From Pseudomonas sp. JUb42 (GTDB taxonomy: Bacteria; Pseudomonadota; Gammaproteobacteria; Pseudomonadales; Pseudomonadaceae): a DNA stretch of 64,000 nucleotides. The notes beneath the pieces were generated by a model that was not told where the DNA came from, ran no database searches, and was given only the letters and a program-made list of their open reading frames with translations. This document shows, in pieces, positions 62,201 to 64,000 of the stretch; the first letter of the stretch is position 1; every line of letters begins with the position of its first letter. A program made the translations under genes and the position numbers. The stretch lies in NCBI RefSeq assembly GCF_024807945.1, contig NZ_JANUFD010000002.1, positions 310,001 through 374,000 of the forward strand, read 5' to 3'.

Positions 62201-62540
62201 CCTGGGTGATCTCATTTTCCACAGCCGGGAATCCGGCCATGTGATCCTGATCGACAGTGCCTGGCCGGAAATCCCAGCGGCTGCCCGGGAAATTTTCACT
62301 GCCATCCGGTGAAATGAGCGGCGTGCCGTCGAGCATGACCGAGCGAAGCCCATCCACAGGGCCAGCTATGGGGCCTTCGCTCAGAAAGTACAGAAGCTTG
62401 GCCGTGGCGATGGATAGCGCACTGTCCGGAGCCTTATAGGGTTGATGAGGCTTCTGCTCACCACCCTTGGCGCCTGAAACCGGCGCAGCCGAACGGTTGC
62501 GCTGACGTCCGTCGACGTGCGCACTGGATGCGTTGTTCAT
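59232..62540 (-). CDS. Phage tail tip/host specificity protein (lambda J-like)
   Basis: A 1102-residue J-type protein. The early segment YKAPDSALSIATAKLLYFLSEGPIAG matches the J N-terminus; a large middle domain contains SRDVISQGIAITTMRISWNAV, with fibronectin type III-like units from about residue 650 (ISWNAVEGAVAYNVEW, then INLEWAFPPGAEDTQ). A coiled-coil region (about 890-960) is followed by the host-contact end. Follows the I gene by 9 bases and precedes small tail genes. Determines adsorption specificity. Confidence 0.9.
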   Translation of the reverse strand: MNNASSAHVDGRQRNRSAAPVSGAKGGEQKPHQPYKAPDSALSIATAKLLYFLSEGPIAGPVDGLRSVMLDGTPLISPDGSENFPGSRWDFRPGTVDQDHMAGFPAVENEITQGFPVELKSDSPWTRGINDPQLSAVRIRLSWPQIWQVLPNGDQIGYQIDYAIDLSVDGGSYLPYLSATLNDKGTSEYERSHRIELPAGFSSALVRVRRLTPNRNDSNIADMMRIKGLTEVIDAKLRYPNLAVGAIQFDASQFQNIPKFSLRARGRIIRVPSNYDPESRTYVGNWDGTFKLAYSNNPAWVWYDLVLHRRYGLGRRITADMVDRWTLYEIGRNCDVMVPDGKGGTEPRMTTNVYIQDQIEGYALLSDLASVFHGSSCWNGSMVTMVADFPGSDDGYVFTRSNVIGEFEYSAAAWPDRHTRAKVSWDNPANDYKTEQAAVTNDELISILGHRQLDVSAFGCTSEGQAMRHGVWALKSEQYESWSVSFTTGMEGRNIEPGHIICVADELFSGRTNGGRIVAATTRVITLDMDAPVQPEDRLIINLPSGKPEGRIVRSVDGRKVTVMAAYSEEPQAECSWSVESADLAVMRYRVQTIEPQGLHQYKITAVQHESQKYDAIDNGARIDPQPISIIPPGVMPVPTNIEITSRDVISQGIAITTMRISWNAVEGAVAYNVEWRKDSGNWIRLPRTGSLGAEVENIYAGRYLARVSAINVMDVASVWGNSLEVLLGGKTTPPPVVSFLRASSKVYGINLEWAFPPGAEDTQRTEIWQSATPSLEDARKLADFAYPQARHSIEGLMAGARFFFWARLVDRTGNIGGWYPDGNGVDGQSSTEQSDYEEYFAGQIGESALGQHLTDRIDLIDGPADLPGSVNGRLQVVSGEVEAISERVEGVFAQLDPPLAGDEDGNAGDSRAFVGVWSEQSARIEDGIAMGKRVDTVQVSVDETSAVVQEVSQAVVDLEGKASAMWSVKLQLNQDGQYVAAGIGLSIENTDAGLQSQFLVSADRFAVVNSMDGGAITAPFVVQNGQTFIRQALIGTGWITNAMIGEYIQSNDYQPGYRGWRLDKAGVMELNGSSGNGRMRITNTSVQLFHPNGVLGINLSL

Positions 62541-62549
62541 GGTTAGTCC

Positions 62550-63140
62550 TTATTGCTGGTCTTCGGCGTAGATCCCGGCCGAACCGATGGCGCCACCGAT
62601 GTCGCGCTCGCCGTAGAGCAGCGGCTTGCAGCGGCCTTGAGCCGTGGTCGTGACCGCGCCGCCAAACGCATACGAAGGCTTATTGCCCTCCTCTTCCTTG
62701 TTCAGCAGGCTGCCCGGCGACGGCGACATCATTGTTGCCACACCCCCCAATAGCAGGCCTGCACCAGCGGCCATCAACTGGAACTGACCGGTGTAGGCCC
62801 CGACGACCATCAGGACGACTCCGGCTATGGCCGCGAACAGCCCGCCAGACTTGCTGCCCACAACAATCGGCGCGATACGAATCGGCTCGTTGCTGTCACA
62901 GCGCATGCTCAATTCCTCCTCCGGAAGATTGCGCTTGCCACGAAATACCGCGAAAACCAGGCCGCGCTCTTCAGACAGGCGCAGAAAGCGTCGAAAGCCA
63001 GGCACCATCACGCACAAGGCATGCACCGCTTCAGCCCCGGAGCGAACCGCTAGCCGATGAACCCGACCAAAGCGCGTGCCCAAAACTCCGTATAGCCGAA
63101 CCTCGACCACAGGCGGAAAGTCGCTGACATACGCGGCCAT
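62550..63140 (-). CDS. Phage tail assembly protein (lambda I-like)
   Basis: A 196-residue lambda I-type protein: N-terminal ubiquitin-like part (VEVRLYGVLGTRFGRVHRLAV) and a Gly/Ala-rich hydrophobic segment (LFAAIAGVVLMVVGAYTGQF, about 98-120). Between K and J in the expected order. Its start overlaps the K stop by one base. Confidence 0.87.
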   Translation of the reverse strand: MAAYVSDFPPVVEVRLYGVLGTRFGRVHRLAVRSGAEAVHALCVMVPGFRRFLRLSEERGLVFAVFRGKRNLPEEELSMRCDSNEPIRIAPIVVGSKSGGLFAAIAGVVLMVVGAYTGQFQLMAAGAGLLLGGVATMMSPSPGSLLNKEEEGNKPSYAFGGAVTTTAQGRCKPLLYGERDIGGAIGSAGIYAEDQQ

Positions 63141-63892
63141 CAGCGCACCTCCGAAACAGACTTATGCCGAAGCATCAGCCGCGTGCAGTCGGCCCACATC
63201 CCGCCATATACGTCGCGGCTGGATTTTTTGTTGTAGCGATGGTGAATGAAGCTGTACTTGACCGGGTGTAGACCCGGCTCGGTGTTGAGGCCTACATCGC
63301 CCAGGAAGACCCCTGCATGATTTGGAGCCTGGGCATCGATCTGCATTACCAGCATGTCGCCGTACTGCGGCTCAGTGACGGGATAGAATCCAGCCTGCTG
63401 GTAGTAGCGCTCATACAAGCTCTCGCCGGTTTTCCACCAGCCGTCACGACGGGGGAAGTTCGGCAGCTCCAGCCCCCATTCACGCCAGTAGAAGTCCCGG
63501 CACAAGGCATAGCAATCGAGCAGGCCGTGGGCGAATTCGCGGCCGATCAACGGCGCCTGATAACCGCTCGGAGCGAACTCAAAGTACTCCCCGGAAGGCC
63601 AGCTGACGATGCACCAGGGCAGCTCGTGCAACTCACAACTGACCCGATCGGCCATGCTCGGTTGCGGTAAAACGTCGGGATGGCTATGGACAATGGTCAG
63701 TATCTCACCGCGATCCTCAGCTGCAGCCTTGTCATGGGGGTTGATGATGAAATGCTCACTGGGAGTCGTGGCATCGTTGTGGCAGGGGACGTACTGTTGC
63801 GTGCCGTTCTCTTCGATGATCACGCCACAGCATTCCTTGGGATACTGCTCGGCAGCATGGCGCTGGATCTGTTTCAGCAACGTGTTATTCAT
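63140..63892 (-). CDS. Phage tail assembly protein K-like (JAB/Mov34 plus NlpC/P60)
   Basis: A 250-residue two-domain peptidase. N-terminal JAB motif HSHPDVLPQPSMADR (about 68-82) with Glu near CCGVIIEENG; C-terminal NlpC/P60 Cys in DCYALCRDFY (about 127) and His in NHAGVFLGD (about 193). Matches lambda K. ATG at 63892 lies eight bases after the L gene stop; a longer frame lacks a ribosome-binding site. Confidence 0.88.
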   Translation of the reverse strand: MNNTLLKQIQRHAAEQYPKECCGVIIEENGTQQYVPCHNDATTPSEHFIINPHDKAAAEDRGEILTIVHSHPDVLPQPSMADRVSCELHELPWCIVSWPSGEYFEFAPSGYQAPLIGREFAHGLLDCYALCRDFYWREWGLELPNFPRRDGWWKTGESLYERYYQQAGFYPVTEPQYGDMLVMQIDAQAPNHAGVFLGDVGLNTEPGLHPVKYSFIHHRYNKKSSRDVYGGMWADCTRLMLRHKSVSEVR

Positions 63893-63900
63893 GTTCAATC

Positions 63901-64000
63901 TCAAATCATTGATGCTCCCGGCGCGCCACCAAAAGGCAGCGGGTTGCCTTTGCCGTGGCGTTTCTCGCAATCACTGATACGCCCGCCGCAACGATCCAGC
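63901..64000 (-). CDS. Phage minor tail protein L-like (C-terminal fragment, partial)
   Basis: The 33 codons visible end RHGKGNPLPFGGAPGASMI before TGA. The C-x7-C and NPLPFGGxPGAS segment match the C-terminal Fe-S-binding region of lambda L-type proteins. Its upstream part lies beyond the right edge. Confidence 0.75.
   Translation of the reverse strand, partial: LDRCGGRISDCEKRHGKGNPLPFGGAPGASMI

Noticed and set aside
1..64000. tRNA, rRNA or CRISPR array
   Set aside because: No clover-leaf with TTCGANNC-type arm, no rRNA core sequence and no regularly spaced direct repeats were found by eye. A tRNAscan or CRISPR search would be decisive.

Overview
The window reads as chromosomal DNA of a fluorescent-type Pseudomonas. 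This rests on GC-rich coding with Pseudomonas codon habits, paired REP sequences of the GTGGGAGC/GGCTTGC type (about 5.81, 8.55, 22.56 and 27.86 kb), a selD-mnmH pair, a lambda-like Pseudomonas tail module, and a large set of amino-acid transport and catabolism operons. No rRNA, tRNA, CRISPR array or intact insertion sequence was seen. Species-level assignment is not possible from the sequence alone.

Layout. (1) 1-5.5 kb, minus strand: a six-gene operon of the tellurium-resistance-associated 'biosynthetic' type: ATP-grasp ligase, a TerD domain fused to a trypsin-like protease, TRSP-type phosphoribosyltransferase, HAD phosphatase, StiP/PELOTA-type phosphoribosyltransferase and a CitE-like lyase cut by the window edge. 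(2) 5.9-27.8 kb: an MFS exporter, then a broad catabolic region. It holds an FMN hydroxyacid oxidase, class II aldolase, polar amino-acid ABC transporter (a permease-ATPase fusion plus two possible binding proteins), two PhyH-type Fe/2-oxoglutarate oxygenases, two LysR regulators, and a long plus-strand operon (flavin monooxygenase, RidA, PotA-like ATPase, quinone oxidoreductase, GST, a dehydroquinase-like protein with altered active site, a 2-hydroxyacid dehydrogenase, DUF1028, ArgE-like deacylase). A second set follows (M20D hydrolase, binding protein, PhyH oxygenase, DUF2817 carboxypeptidase-like protein). The gene content suggests import and stepwise dismantling of modified or N-acylated amino acids; the substrate is unknown. 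(3) 28.3-36.3 kb: an eight-gene operon with a complete branched-chain-type ABC transporter, an M20 deacylase, an amidase and a GntR regulator, with a near-perfect 26-bp palindrome in front that is the likely GntR operator. (4) 36.4-40.5 kb: DUF318-type permease, mnmH and selD (selenium incorporation into tRNA), and a metallo-beta-lactamase-fold hydrolase.

(5) 40.8-47.2 kb: an accessory island. It starts with a Phd/RelE-type toxin-antitoxin pair, then base composition becomes AT-rich and two genes use TTG starts. It holds a helical-repeat-like protein overlapping an ApeA-like HEPN protein, a membrane-anchored protein, a second HEPN gene destroyed by a stop codon and a frameshift, and an AlbA_2/Schlafen-domain protein. 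This is the best place in the window to look for an undescribed defence system. (6) 47.5-50.0 kb: umuD-umuC (minus) and an SRAP/YedK gene (plus) diverging around one perfect LexA box. (7) 50.0-51.7 kb: two paralogous lipoproteins and a cysteine-rich secreted protein. (8) 52.3-64 kb: part of a lambda-like prophage or F-type tailocin: antirepressor, an unrecognised Ser-rich cargo protein, Dam-type methylase, spanins, GH19 lysozyme, tail fibre, tail-tip J protein and the I, K and L tail-assembly proteins. It continues beyond the right edge.

Every functional name is inferred from motifs, length and gene order read by eye; no database search was run.
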